A stretch of 64,000 nt of DNA from Saccharothrix australiensis (lineage in GTDB: Bacteria > Actinomycetota > Actinomycetes > Mycobacteriales > Pseudonocardiaceae). This document shows positions 8,528 through 18,198 of the stretch, piece by piece; the stretch's first letter is position 1; each line of letters begins with the position of its first letter. Both the position numbers and the translations under genes were made by a program. The stretch covers positions 4,861,501 to 4,925,500 of the forward strand of contig NZ_RBXO01000001.1 of NCBI RefSeq assembly GCF_003634935.1, written 5' to 3'. The notes beneath the pieces are model-generated. The model saw only the letters and a program-made list of their open reading frames with translations. It ran no database searches and was not told the DNA's origin.

Positions 8528-9192
8528 AGCGGTGCTCCAGCGGCGATCGGGGCCGACAGCGCGGCCAGCGCGTCGGCGGTGGTGGTGACGGCGCCGCAGC
8601 GCTGCGCGACGTACTCGCACGCCTGGTCGTGCCGTTCGCGGGAGAAGTCGGCGACCGCGTCGCACACCAGGAACGGGCGGACGTCGCGCATGAACGCCTC
8701 GACGGCCGTGGCCTGGCAGCCGATGTGGGCGTAGACGCCGGTGATCAGCAGCTGGTCGCGGCCGAGCGCGGCGAGCTGCTCGGCGAACGTGCTGCGCTGG
8801 AACGCACTGTAGCGCCACTTGGCCAGCACGGTGTCCCCCGGTTCGGGGGCCAGGTCGGCGACGATGTCCGCGGCGCGCGGGTCGGCGTCGATGACCGCGC
8901 CGATGCCCTGCCCCCAGAACTCGGTGAGCAGGCCGCGGTCCGCGGCGTCCTGGTGCCCCGGCTGCGCCGTGTAGAACACGGGCGCCCCCTGCGCGCGCGC
9001 CGCCGAGGCGAGCGCGGCGATGTTCGCCGTCATCTCGTCGACGGGCGCGCCCTGGTAGGGGGCCAGGAAGTAGCGCTGCACGTCGTGGATCAGCAGCGCC
9101 GCCCTGGTCGGGTCTGGCCGCCAGTCCACCCGGCCCGCCGGTAGTTCCGCGGCGGTGGGCAGCGGGTAGGGCTGGATCTTCGGCAGGGACAC
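8524..9192 (-). CDS. dhbB: Isochorismatase (dhbB/entB N-terminal type, no carrier domain)
   Basis: It converts isochorismate to 2,3-dihydro-2,3-dihydroxybenzoate and pyruvate. The 222-residue protein opens [12 protein letters not shown], typical of EntB/DhbB. It shows the catalytic Asp in [11 protein letters not shown], Lys in [10 protein letters not shown] and the cis-peptide/Cys region [12 protein letters not shown]. It stops right after the isochorismatase fold, so the aryl carrier domain is absent and is supplied by the next gene. The start is GTG at 9192, two bases after the stop of the ligase gene. It belongs to the dhbCEB unit under the box at 12136-12154. Confidence 0.93.
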   Translation of the reverse strand: MSLPKIQPYPLPTAAELPAGRVDWRPDPTRAALLIHDVQRYFLAPYQGAPVDEMTANIAALASAARAQGAPVFYTAQPGHQDAADRGLLTEFWGQGIGAVIDADPRAADIVADLAPEPGDTVLAKWRYSAFQRSTFAEQLAALGRDQLLITGVYAHIGCQATAVEAFMRDVRPFLVCDAVADFSRERHDQACEYVAQRCGAVTTTADALAALSAPIAAGAPL

Positions 9193-9195
9193 TCG

Positions 9196-10829
<1,634 letters not shown>

Positions 10830-10833
<4 letters not shown>

Positions 10834-12035
10834 GCGACGCCCTCCAGGCCGAGGGCGCGGAGCAGGGTGCGGAACTTGGCGCTGGTCTCGGCCAGCTCCG
10901 CCGCCGGGTCGGAACCCGCGACGACGCCCGCGCCGGCGAACAGGCGCACCGTCCGGTCGCACACCTCGGCGCTGCGGATGGTGACCACCCACTCGCCGTC
11001 GCCGGCGAGGTCGGTCCAGCCGACCAGGCCCGCGTAGTAGCCGCGGTCGACCGGCTCCAGCTCGGCGATCGCGGACGTGGCCCGCTCGGCGGGCACCCCG
11101 CACACCGCGGGCGTCGGGTGCAGCGCCTCGGCCAGCGCCAGCGCCGACACCGCCGGGTCGGCGGGGTCCGCGAGCCGACCGGTGACGCGCGTGGACAGGT
11201 GCCACATGGTGGGCGTGCCGACGACCACGGGTTCGGGTGACGCCTCCAGGTCGACGCAGAAGCGGCCCAGCACCTCGGCGACCTGCCCCGCGACGTGGGC
11301 GTGCTCCGCACGGTCCTTCGCCGAGGCGAGCAGCGCCGCGACGCGCCTGCGGTTCTCCTCCTCGTCCGCGACCCTCGGCAGCGAGCCGGCCAGCGGGTTG
11401 GCGACCACCGCCGGGCCGCGCCGGGAGACCAGCAGCTCCGGGCTCGCGCCGACGAGCGTGCGCGGCGCGGGGTCGCCGGGCGCGCTGACGTCGACCGCGA
11501 ACGCGTGCGCGGCCGGGTCCAGCAGCACCAAGCGGGCCAGCAGCGAGGGCACCGGCACCGGCGCGTCCGCGACCAGTTCGAGGGAGCGGGCGAGCACGAC
11601 CTTGTCCAGTTCGCCCGTTTTGATCAGCTCCAGCGCCCGGCGCACGCCGTCGACGTAGCCGGCGGGTTCGGGCCGGTGCGCGATCGACCACGCGCCCGCG
11701 TCCCACGGCGGCGCGGGCGGGTGCTCGGCGGTCGCCGTCGGCGCGCCGGACCGCCGCACCACGGCGGGCACGACCAGGCTGGCCTCCGAGTCCGGGCGGA
11801 ACCCGATGGCGCCGACCACCACCGGCTCGTCGACCCCGCTCACCGCCGCGGCCTCCAGCGCCTCCGCCGCCGCGCCCGCGCGCGTGCCGTGCCCGGCCCG
11901 GACGGTCGCGTGCACGCCGTCCGCCAGCAGCGCTCCGCGAGCCGAGGAGTAGTAGAACGACCCCGGCAGGTAGGCGGCCAGCAGGTCGGCGGCCCGGTGC
12001 ACGGGTCGCGGGCGGACCAGAGCAGATGGCGACAC
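10830..12035 (-). CDS. dhbC: Isochorismate synthase
   Basis: It converts chorismate to isochorismate, the entry reaction to dihydroxybenzoate. The chorismate-binding fold is recognisable through [60 protein letters not shown] and [12 protein letters not shown]. The GTG at 12035 is chosen because AAGGGA precedes it at eight bases; a GTG six codons upstream (12053) has no ribosome site. The product is then 401 residues, normal for EntC/DhbC. It heads the long operon and has an iron box 100 bp upstream at 12136-12154. Confidence 0.93.
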
Positions 12036-12135
12036 GTCAGGATTCCCTTTCACTGAAAGCGGGAAAACGCTTACCGGCCATTCGGCCGAGCGGATCCCGC
12101 GATGTGGAGGGCGGCACCGGCGGCAAGCCGCTTGC

Positions 12136-12154
12136 TTCGGTTAGCCTAACCTCA
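12136..12154. promoter_or_regulatory. IdeR/DmdR (DtxR-family) iron box upstream of dhbC
   Basis: The 19-mer TTCGGTTAGCCTAACCTCA matches the IdeR/DmdR consensus TTAGGTTAGSCTAACCTAA at 17 of 19 positions, including the whole core GGTTAGSCTAACCT. It lies between the dhbA stop and dhbC, oriented to control the leftward operon. By family knowledge, the ferrous-iron-loaded repressor would shut off transcription in iron-replete cells. Confidence 0.88.
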
Positions 12155-12196
12155 TGATTCGGGCGACGGAAGGTCTTCCGCCCCCGACCGGCGGAA

Positions 12197-12976
12197 TCAC
12201 GCGCGAAGAGTGGCTCCGCCGTCCACGAACAGGTTCTGCATGGTGATGTGCCGCGCGCGGTCGGACACCAGGAACAGCACGGCCTCGGCGATGTCGACCG
12301 GGTCGGCGATGCGACCCAGCGGGATGCCGACCCGGAACTGGTCGGGGTCGCCCTCGATCACCCTGGCCGCGCCCCGGTCGTCCGTCCACAGCAGACGCTG
12401 CATCGAGGTGTCGGTCGAGCCCGGCGACACGACGTTGCAGCGGATGCCGGAACCGGCCAGTTCCAGCCCCAGGCAGCGGGTCAGCATCGTCGCGGCGGCC
12501 TTCGACGCCGCGTAGGCCGCCATGCCGGTGCGCGGCACGCCCGCCGCGTTCGAGCCGACGGTGACCAGCGCACCGCTGCCGCGCGGCACCATCCGCCGCG
12601 CCACCTCGCGCAGCACGTGGAAGACGCCGTTGGTGTTCACCGCGAAGGTGGCCGCCCAGTCCTCGTCGGTGGTGTCGCAGACCGAACCGGGCCGCAGGAC
12701 GCCTGCCACCGAGACGCCGATCCCGATCGGACCGAGGTCGCGCTCCACCTCGGCCACGACGCGCGCGACCGCCGCGGGGTCGGCGACGTCGACGACGTGG
12801 GGCACGACCTTCCCCTCCAGGCCCGACAGGCCCTCGGCGTCCACGTCCAGCGCGGCCACCGTCGCGCCCGCCCGGACCAACTCGTCCACGACGGCCGCTC
12901 CGATGCCGCGGGCGGCTCCGGTCACCAAGGCGACCTTGCCCTCGATCCCCGCACCCCAGTGCTCCAACGAGGTCAC
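12197..12976 (-). CDS. dhbA: 2,3-Dihydro-2,3-dihydroxybenzoate dehydrogenase
   Basis: This 259-residue short-chain dehydrogenase oxidises the isochorismatase product to 2,3-dihydroxybenzoate with NAD. It carries the cofactor motif TGAARGIG, the NTNG strand, catalytic Ser in [12 protein letters not shown], Tyr/Lys in AAYAASKAA, and the SPGSTDTSM segment characteristic of EntA/DhbA. The start GTG at 12976 follows GGAGGGGG by about eleven bases. It has its own iron box (13002-13020) and is separated from dhbC by a second box, so dhbA and dhbC-onward are probably two iron-regulated transcripts. Confidence 0.93.
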   Translation of the reverse strand: MTSLEHWGAGIEGKVALVTGAARGIGAAVVDELVRAGATVAALDVDAEGLSGLEGKVVPHVVDVADPAAVARVVAEVERDLGPIGIGVSVAGVLRPGSVCDTTDEDWAATFAVNTNGVFHVLREVARRMVPRGSGALVTVGSNAAGVPRTGMAAYAASKAAATMLTRCLGLELAGSGIRCNVVSPGSTDTSMQRLLWTDDRGAARVIEGDPDQFRVGIPLGRIADPVDIAEAVLFLVSDRARHITMQNLFVDGGATLRA

Positions 12977-13001
12977 TCCACACCCCCTCCACGGCCGAAA
13001 C

Positions 13002-13020
13002 TTTACTTAGCCTTACCTAA
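13002..13020. promoter_or_regulatory. IdeR/DmdR iron box upstream of dhbA
   Basis: TTTACTTAGCCTTACCTAA matches the iron-box consensus at 15 of 19 positions. It ends about 26 bp before the dhbA start and overlaps the expected promoter. It is weaker than the box at 12136-12154. Confidence 0.8.
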
Positions 13021-13671
13021 GCTGATGTCCCGTGTCCAGCCTCCGAACGGCGGCTCGGGGTGGGTGATCCGGATCATGGCGACAAACCCCGCACAATATG
13101 CGCACCCGAGGCAAGTCCAGTGTGGATGGCAAGCGGACAAAACGGCCCGCCTTCACTTTTCACACTGCTCCGCTCAGTCCATTGTGGAGCGTGCGGCCCG
13201 GTTTCGCGAGATCAGCGGCGCTCGCGCCGACCGATCAGCGGATCACCGGGCGACCGGCCGCCTTCGGGATCACGCCGGGCCGCCGCGCTGCCGGCCGGCC
13301 GCCGGTCCCCCGCCGTTGACGCGCCACGGCCCGCGAGCGCCGCGTGACACGCCGGTTCGGGCCGTTCCGGGGCCCGCCGGGACCGTCCTGTGATCGATGT
13401 CATCGCGCGCGTGCGCACGCCCGAACGGCCGGGCGGTGAGGCCACGCGGCCGTGGCGCGACCCTTCGGAAACCGCGGCGCGCTCCTTCGGAAGCCGTGGC
13501 GTACCGCCTCGGACGGGACCGGGAGCGATCACCCGAGCACCTCAGGCAGCACGGCTCGCCGGTCGGCGCCGGGCCGACGGAGCCGGGCGATCGGCCGGAG
13601 GTGGTCGGCGCCCGGTGATCGGCGTCCCGTGGTCGGCCGATCACCGGTCGGCGGGACCAGCGGTCGGCCGA
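13021..13671. other. Gene-free region ending in 31-32-bp tandem repeats
   Basis: No frame here has family resemblance or a ribosome site. Its right part carries repeats of GGTCGGCCGATCACC: unit one begins at about 13631, unit two at about 13662, and a shorter third at about 13692. The second and third units lie in the end of the FBP-domain gene, so its last codons are made of repeat sequence. The left part (13021-13400) shows nothing beyond the dhbA promoter. Confidence 0.6.
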
Positions 13672-14190
13672 TCACCCGTCGACGGAACCAGGCGGTCGGC
13701 CGGTCACCGTAGCGAGGAAGGCCGCCAGGTTGGCCACCGTCCGCTCGACCTTCTCCTCCAGCGTGAGCGACTCGTGGGGCCGCGCGCCGGGACCCGCCTG
13801 CTTCTTGCCGCGCAGGTACAGGGAGCAGGCCAGGTCGGCGCACATGTAGGTGCCCACGGAGTTGCCCTGCTGCCCGCCGCGCCCGGCCTTGCGCGCGGTC
13901 ATCAACGTGACGCCGTCGCCCGTGTGCGTGGTCAGGCACAGCGCGCACATGCCGCTGCGCGGGTGCTTGGCACCGGATGTCGCCCGCCGCAGCGCCACGC
14001 CCACCAGCCCGTCGCCGGACTCGGCGACCAGGTAGGCGCGGTGCGGCGCGGACGGGTCCTGCCAGCCGAGGAAGTCCAGGTCCTCCCACGGCCGCGCGGC
14101 CAGATCACCGGGCAGGACCATCCGCTTCGCCTCGCCCTTGGTGCAGTTGACGAAGCAGGCGCGGATCTCGCGTTCGGTAACCGGTTTCAC
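13672..14190 (-). CDS. FBP-domain zinc-finger protein (EF-G-binding type fold)
   Basis: This 172-residue protein resembles actinobacterial FBP-domain proteins, whose C-terminal treble-clef zinc finger is related to FusB-type EF-G-binding proteins. The start motif VKPVTEREIRACFVNCTKGE and WEDLDFLGWQDP are typical. The zinc ligands are probably CALC near residue 105 and CADLACS near 135, followed by LRGKK. GTG at 14190 is the first in-frame start consistent with the family; a frame further upstream overlaps the divergent TetR gene. The two genes share a 70-bp promoter region, so TetR probably controls this gene. A role in rescue of EF-G or ribosomes is a family inference. Confidence 0.75.
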   Translation of the reverse strand: MKPVTEREIRACFVNCTKGEAKRMVLPGDLAARPWEDLDFLGWQDPSAPHRAYLVAESGDGLVGVALRRATSGAKHPRSGMCALCLTTHTGDGVTLMTARKAGRGGQQGNSVGTYMCADLACSLYLRGKKQAGPGARPHESLTLEEKVERTVANLAAFLATVTGRPPGSVDG

Positions 14191-14210
14191 CCGACGGAAG
14201 GTAGTCTTCC

Positions 14211-14244
14211 TAGGAGCACTAGGCAAACGCTTAGGCTGATTAGG
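14211..14244. promoter_or_regulatory. Paired TAGG-N5-TAGG direct repeats in a divergent promoter
   Basis: TAGG occurs at 14211, 14220, 14232 and 14241, forming two copies of TAGG-N5-TAGG 21 bp apart (two helical turns). The region also has GGAAG-N5-CTTCC at 14196-14210. It lies between the divergent FBP and TetR genes and is a plausible TetR operator. Assignment rests on position and symmetry only. Confidence 0.5.
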
Positions 14245-14260
14245 CAGCGGAGGGTGGCGC

Positions 14261-14974
14261 ATGGCACGCGCGGGGCTGACCGCCGAGCGCCTGACCTCGG
14301 CGGCGGCGGAGCTGGCCGACGAGGTCGGCTTCGACAACGTCACCGTCTCGGCGCTCGCGCGGCGGTTCGGCGTCAAGGACGCCAGCCTCTACTCGCACCT
14401 CAGGAACGCCCGCGACCTGCGGGTGAGGGTGGCCGGGCTGGCGCTCGCGGAACTCGCCGACCGGGTGTCCGCCGCGATGGCGGGGCGCGCGGGCCGGGAA
14501 GCGCTGGCGGCCTTCGCCGACGCCTACCGCGACTACGCCAGGGAACACCCCGGCCGGTACGCCGCGATGCGGGTCGACCTCGACCCGTCGGCGGGCGGCG
14601 CGGCGCGGGAGAACCTGGAGCAGCCGGGCGAGGCCCCGAAACCGGATGGCAAGGGGCGCGCGGGCGACGCGACGACGACAGCCGGCGCGGAGCGGGCGCA
14701 CAGCGCGGAGCGAGCCGAGCGGGCGGCCGTCGAGGCGGCGCGCCGGCACTCCGACCTGACGCGGGCGATCCTGCGCGGCTACCGGCTGCCCGAGCCCGAC
14801 CAGACCGACGCGGTGCGGCTGCTGCACAGCGCGCTCCACGGATACGTCAACCTGGAGGCGTCGGGCGGGTTCGACCACCACCCGCGCCCGGTGGGCGTTT
14901 CCTGGTCCAGGGCCATCGACGCGCTCGACGCCCTCCTGCGCAACTGGCCCTCCGCCGGAAGCACCGGCCCATGA
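14261..14974 (+). CDS. TetR-family regulator with WHG-type C-terminal domain
   Basis: A 237-residue repressor. The N-terminal helix-turn-helix reads RLTSAAAELADEVGFDNVTV followed by ALARRFGVKDASLYSHLRN. The ligand-binding half contains AFADAYRDYAREHPGRYAAM and ALHGYVNLEASGGFD, typical of the TetR/WHG subgroup. An unusual Glu/Ala/Gly-rich insert of about 40 residues (ENLEQPGEAPKPDGKG onward) separates the halves. GGAGGG precedes the ATG by six bases. It is divergent from the FBP-domain gene and the repeats at 14211-14244 are its likely operator. Confidence 0.88.
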   Translation: MARAGLTAERLTSAAAELADEVGFDNVTVSALARRFGVKDASLYSHLRNARDLRVRVAGLALAELADRVSAAMAGRAGREALAAFADAYRDYAREHPGRYAAMRVDLDPSAGGAARENLEQPGEAPKPDGKGRAGDATTTAGAERAHSAERAERAAVEAARRHSDLTRAILRGYRLPEPDQTDAVRLLHSALHGYVNLEASGGFDHHPRPVGVSWSRAIDALDALLRNWPSAGSTGP

Positions 14975-15155
14975 TTCCGGGTGATGTCATCGACTGACAT
15001 CACCCGCACGACAATTCCGCCGAAGAAGGCGGACCGAGTGCGCGCTGTTCATTCCTCGATCCATGACGACGTCCGACGCAACCCCGCTCGGCATGCGGTG
15101 CAACCCGCGCAGGCACATCGGCGTAGAGCCGGTGACCGAAGTGAGGGGACGAGGG

Positions 15156-15662
15156 ATGCGAAGGGACGACGAGTTCTCCGAGTTCTTCGCCGGCCGGTTC
15201 GACCAGGCGCGCCGCACGGCGCACGCCCTGTGCGGCAACTGGGTGGAGGCGGAGGAGATCGCGCAGACCGCATTCGTGCGCGTCTACGTGCACTGGGCGC
15301 GGATCCGGAGGGAAAGCGCCGATGCGTACCTGCGCACCGTGCTGACCAGAGTGTTCCTCGACTCCCGTCGACGCGGGCGGGCGCGGGAGCACGTCGTGGC
15401 CTCGCCGCCCGAACCGCCCGTGCCCGCCGTGCCGCCGCACACCGCCGCGGCCGACGAGCGCCCGCCGCTGCTGGCCGCCCTCCAGCAGGTGCCGCCGAGG
15501 CAGCGCGCCGTGCTGGTGCTGCGGTACGTGCACGACCTGTCGATCGAGCAGGTCGCCGAGGCGATGGGCTGCTCGACCGGCACGGTGAAGAGCCAGGGCG
15601 CTCGTGGGCTCCAGGCGCTCCGCAGGGCCTATCGCGGGGCCGCGACCCCAGGAGGTGCGTGA
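15156..15662 (+). CDS. SigE-family (ECF-like) RNA polymerase sigma factor
   Basis: This 168-residue sigma factor has region 2 (EFFAGRFDQARRTAHALCGN, VEAEEIAQTAFVRVYVHW) and region 4 (PPRQRAVLVLRYVHDLSIEQ, EAMGCSTGTVKSQGARGLQ). There is a short Pro-rich linker between them. The ATG at 15156 gives the normal length of the actinobacterial SigE family; longer starts to 15063 add a non-conserved tail. GAGG lies just upstream. Its stop overlaps the start of the next membrane-protein gene (TGATG), a layout usual for a sigma factor and its partner, although the partner is not a recognised anti-sigma. Confidence 0.9.
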   Translation: MRRDDEFSEFFAGRFDQARRTAHALCGNWVEAEEIAQTAFVRVYVHWARIRRESADAYLRTVLTRVFLDSRRRGRAREHVVASPPEPPVPAVPPHTAAADERPPLLAALQQVPPRQRAVLVLRYVHDLSIEQVAEAMGCSTGTVKSQGARGLQALRRAYRGAATPGGA

Positions 15663-16600
15663 TGTGGGAGAACGAGCAGCAGTTGCGCGACGCCCTCCGG
15701 ACGGAGGTGGGCGGTCCCGCGCCCGCCGCCCGGACCGACCTCGCCGAGGTGTTGCGGCGCGGGCGGCGCGGTGTGCTGGTGCGCCGGGCGGGCGCGGTGG
15801 TGGGCGTGCTGGTGGTGGTCGGCGTGGTCGGGTTCGGCGCGACGACCCTGGGCACGTTCGCCGGCAGCAGCGACCCGGCGTCCGGTGACACCGTGCCGAC
15901 GTCGAGCGCGCGACCGCACGTGTGGACGACCCTGAACCGGGCGGCGCAGCAGCCGTACGGCACGTACGCGCCGGGTGCCAGCGCACCGCCGCCGACCGAC
16001 AGGCAGTTGCAGAACACGCAACTGTGCAGCGTCGTCGAGGACGAGCGGAGCACGGAGTGGCTGCTGCCGGCGCCGTCACCCGACGTGCTGCGCGCGTGGG
16101 AGACCGCGGTCGGCAAGGCCGCGGCGCCGGCGCAGGCCGGTCCGCCGCGGTCGCACCTGTTCCCGGCGGACAAGGAGAAGAACCCGGCGTCGGTGGACGG
16201 GCACACGCACTGGATCGACGTCGCGGACCAGGCCGGCACGGGCAGCGTCGACCTCGAACGCGGTCGGACCGGCCTGTCGCCGGAGGCCGCGGCGGACGCC
16301 GACCTGTTCGCGGTCGGCAACTGCCTCCCGCCGCGCCGGGCGGTGCGGCCGAACGGCGTGGTGCTCCAGCTCTACGAGGTGCGGGCGAGCGAGCCGTTCC
16401 AGTCGCTGACGCAGGCGCTGCGGGTGTACGCGCCGTCGGGCGACGTGTACCGGATCACCGTCCGGAACTTCGGCAGCCCCGACTTCCACCCGCGGGCCGA
16501 CCACCGGGCTTTCCAGCGGACGGGGCCGGGGCGGGCGACGCTGCCGCTCACCGAGGAGGCCCTGACCCGGATCGGGCTGGCGGTGGCCGACGCGCTGTGA
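15662..16600 (+). CDS. Single-pass membrane protein paired with the sigma factor
   Basis: 312 residues. The first about 45 residues are cytoplasmic and charged (MWENEQQLRDALRTEVGG), followed by one transmembrane segment (GAVVGVLVVVGVVGFGATTLG, about 43-63). The remaining 250 residues are extracytoplasmic, with a conserved-looking pair of Cys (TQLCSVVEDE, GNCLPPRRAV). The N-terminal layout matches proteins co-encoded with SigE-family sigma factors in actinobacteria. No zinc anti-sigma motif (HxxxCxxC) is present. GGAGG lies seven bases before the ATG, which overlaps the sigma stop by one base. A role as a sigma regulator is inferred from context only. Confidence 0.75.
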   Translation: MWENEQQLRDALRTEVGGPAPAARTDLAEVLRRGRRGVLVRRAGAVVGVLVVVGVVGFGATTLGTFAGSSDPASGDTVPTSSARPHVWTTLNRAAQQPYGTYAPGASAPPPTDRQLQNTQLCSVVEDERSTEWLLPAPSPDVLRAWETAVGKAAAPAQAGPPRSHLFPADKEKNPASVDGHTHWIDVADQAGTGSVDLERGRTGLSPEAAADADLFAVGNCLPPRRAVRPNGVVLQLYEVRASEPFQSLTQALRVYAPSGDVYRITVRNFGSPDFHPRADHRAFQRTGPGRATLPLTEEALTRIGLAVADAL

Positions 16601-16662
16601 CCCGGAACCGGCTTGCCCGCGGCACTTCGGCTCGCCCACGCCGGATGTCCCCCGCGCGACAC

Positions 16663-16712
16663 CGCCTGCGCCGGAACACCGCTTGCGCCGAACACCGCCT
16701 GCGCCGGAACAC
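16663..16712. repeat. Three tandem 16-17-bp GC-rich repeats
   Basis: The unit CGCCTGCGCCGGAACAC occurs at 16663-16679 and identically at 16696-16712; a 16-bp variant (CGCTTGCGCCGAACAC) fills 16680-16695. They lie between the convergent membrane-protein and YcaO genes. Confidence 0.85.
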
Positions 16713-16798
16713 CACTCGCGTTCGTCCCCGCATCGGACGCGCCGCACGGCCGTCCCCGCGTCGAACGCCCCGGGGCGACGTGCTGCGGGCGCGTCGAC

Positions 16799-16844
16799 GC
16801 GCTGACCGGACCCAGGGCGACGGTGCCCGGGGTCCGGTCAGCGC
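16799..16844 (-). terminator. Strong hairpin overlapping the YcaO stop codon
   Basis: GCGCTGACCGGACC at 16799-16812 pairs perfectly with GGTCCGGTCAGCGC at 16831-16844 (14-bp stem, 18-nt loop). The right arm contains the stop of the leftward YcaO gene. Position and stability fit a terminator, with no U-tract, as is usual in high-GC actinomycetes. Confidence 0.75.
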
Positions 16845-17989
16845 GCGAGTTCCGACATCGTGCGCGGGTCGATGAACTCCAGTCCCGGCGCGAAGACCTT
16901 GCTCACCGCGATGCCGATGTCCCGCCGGGTCAGGTCGACGACGAACGGTTCGACGCCGGTCCTGCGCTGGACGCGGCGCGCGCACGCGCGCACCGCACCC
17001 GCCACGTCGTCCGGCACCGGGATCGACGGCCGGACCGGCACCCGCGGCCGGTCACCGGTGCCGGGGCGTGGCTCCCCGGTCGACTCCTCCACCCGGTAGC
17101 GGTCCAGGTGGAGGTCGTCACCCAGCCCGGACGCCGACAGCAGCCGGGACTGCGCGGCCTCCAGCAGCGCGCGGCCCAGCGCGATGCCGGCGTCCGGGTG
17201 GCAGCCGTAGCCGCTGAACCAGGCGTTGCGGCCGGCCGCCCGGACCAGGGCGTGGAAGCACGGCACGCCGATGTCGTTGGTGATGTCGTAGACCCGGAAC
17301 GGCGCGCCCGCGCCGGTGAGCGCCCCGACGACGTCCCGCGTGGCGGGGTCCTCGACCGTCGCCGGGTCGACCAGCGCGCACCTCGGCGGCCTGGTCCGCA
17401 CGTCGGTGGCCAGGCAGTCGCGCTCGACGGCCTCCAGCAGGGCGTGCAGCGTCGCCTCGGCCGGGTCGTTGCCGCACGCCACACCGTTGGCCGTCGCGCC
17501 GAAGACGGTCGTGGCCCACGACGGCGGCCCGGTGTCCTCCGGCGGGATCACGGCGAACGGGGCCAGGCACGCCGACCCGCTGAGCAGCCCCTCGCCCGCC
17601 ACCCAGTCGACCACGGCGGAGGGCGTCAGCGGGCTGCGCGCGGGGAAGTTGAGCCGCCGGACGTCGTAGTGCAGCGGGAGCCGGCCGGCCGGCGCGCGTT
17701 CCACGACCTCCAGCCGGGGGTGCTCGGCGTGCCAGGTCTCGACGGCTGCCATCACCGCGCCGACCCGCGACTGCGCCGTGGTCACGCCGGTGCCCGCCGA
17801 GACGGCGAGCGCCGGACCGGTGGCGCGGTAGGCGAGGTGCGTGGGGAAGCCGAGGTCGTCGAGCCGGGTGATGTCGGTGACCTTGGTGACCGCGAACAGC
17901 GGCAGCAGGGGCCGGACGTCCCGCCAGGTGTCCTCCGCCGTGCGCGTCCGGTACGTCCCGACGCGGTGGACGATCCTGCCCTCAGCCAT
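16838..17989 (-). CDS. YcaO-family ATP-dependent cyclodehydratase-like protein
   Basis: 383 residues. YcaO enzymes phosphorylate peptide backbone amides to form azolines, thioamides or amidines. The ATP/magnesium-binding glutamates are visible in AVMAAVETWHAE (near residue 85) and ATLHALLEAVERD (near 180), with GRALLEAAQSR near 285 as the third conserved block. The C-terminus (DPRTMSELAR) lacks the Pro-rich tail seen in azoline-forming YcaO proteins. No precursor peptide, TfuA, ThiF-like partner or dehydrogenase is adjacent. Genes on both sides are unrelated, so it looks like an orphan whose substrate is unknown; it could be a non-RiPP YcaO. ATG at 17989 is the only start fitting the family N-terminus. 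Confidence 0.87.
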   Translation of the reverse strand: MAEGRIVHRVGTYRTRTAEDTWRDVRPLLPLFAVTKVTDITRLDDLGFPTHLAYRATGPALAVSAGTGVTTAQSRVGAVMAAVETWHAEHPRLEVVERAPAGRLPLHYDVRRLNFPARSPLTPSAVVDWVAGEGLLSGSACLAPFAVIPPEDTGPPSWATTVFGATANGVACGNDPAEATLHALLEAVERDCLATDVRTRPPRCALVDPATVEDPATRDVVGALTGAGAPFRVYDITNDIGVPCFHALVRAAGRNAWFSGYGCHPDAGIALGRALLEAAQSRLLSASGLGDDLHLDRYRVEESTGEPRPGTGDRPRVPVRPSIPVPDDVAGAVRACARRVQRRTGVEPFVVDLTRRDIGIAVSKVFAPGLEFIDPRTMSELAR

Positions 17990-18198
17990 CGCGGTACCCG
18001 GCCCCCTCGGTGTCGGTGCCGCTCGTCCCCGTTCGAGGGGTCGAGCCGTCGCACCGGCCCACCGTGCTCCGCCGAGCCTTCGTCAATCGTTGGTGATCCT
18101 TGTATCGGCTGGTCAGCCGGATGGGACAGGACCGACCGGGCCCGTGGCGGCGCGCGCCCCGCCGTCCTGCGGCGGCCCGGTCGGGCGGGGGTCGTCGG

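Noticed and set aside
13270-13670. Several overlapping frames in the repeat-bearing spacer
   Set aside because: No ribosome site, no family features and the frames on both strands are similar in quality.
16548-16747. Repeated CSGAGGV-type frame on the minus strand near YcaO as possible precursor peptide
   Set aside because: The repeat is explained by the DNA repeats at 16663-16712; the frame continues antisense through the membrane-protein gene and has no leader-like sequence.
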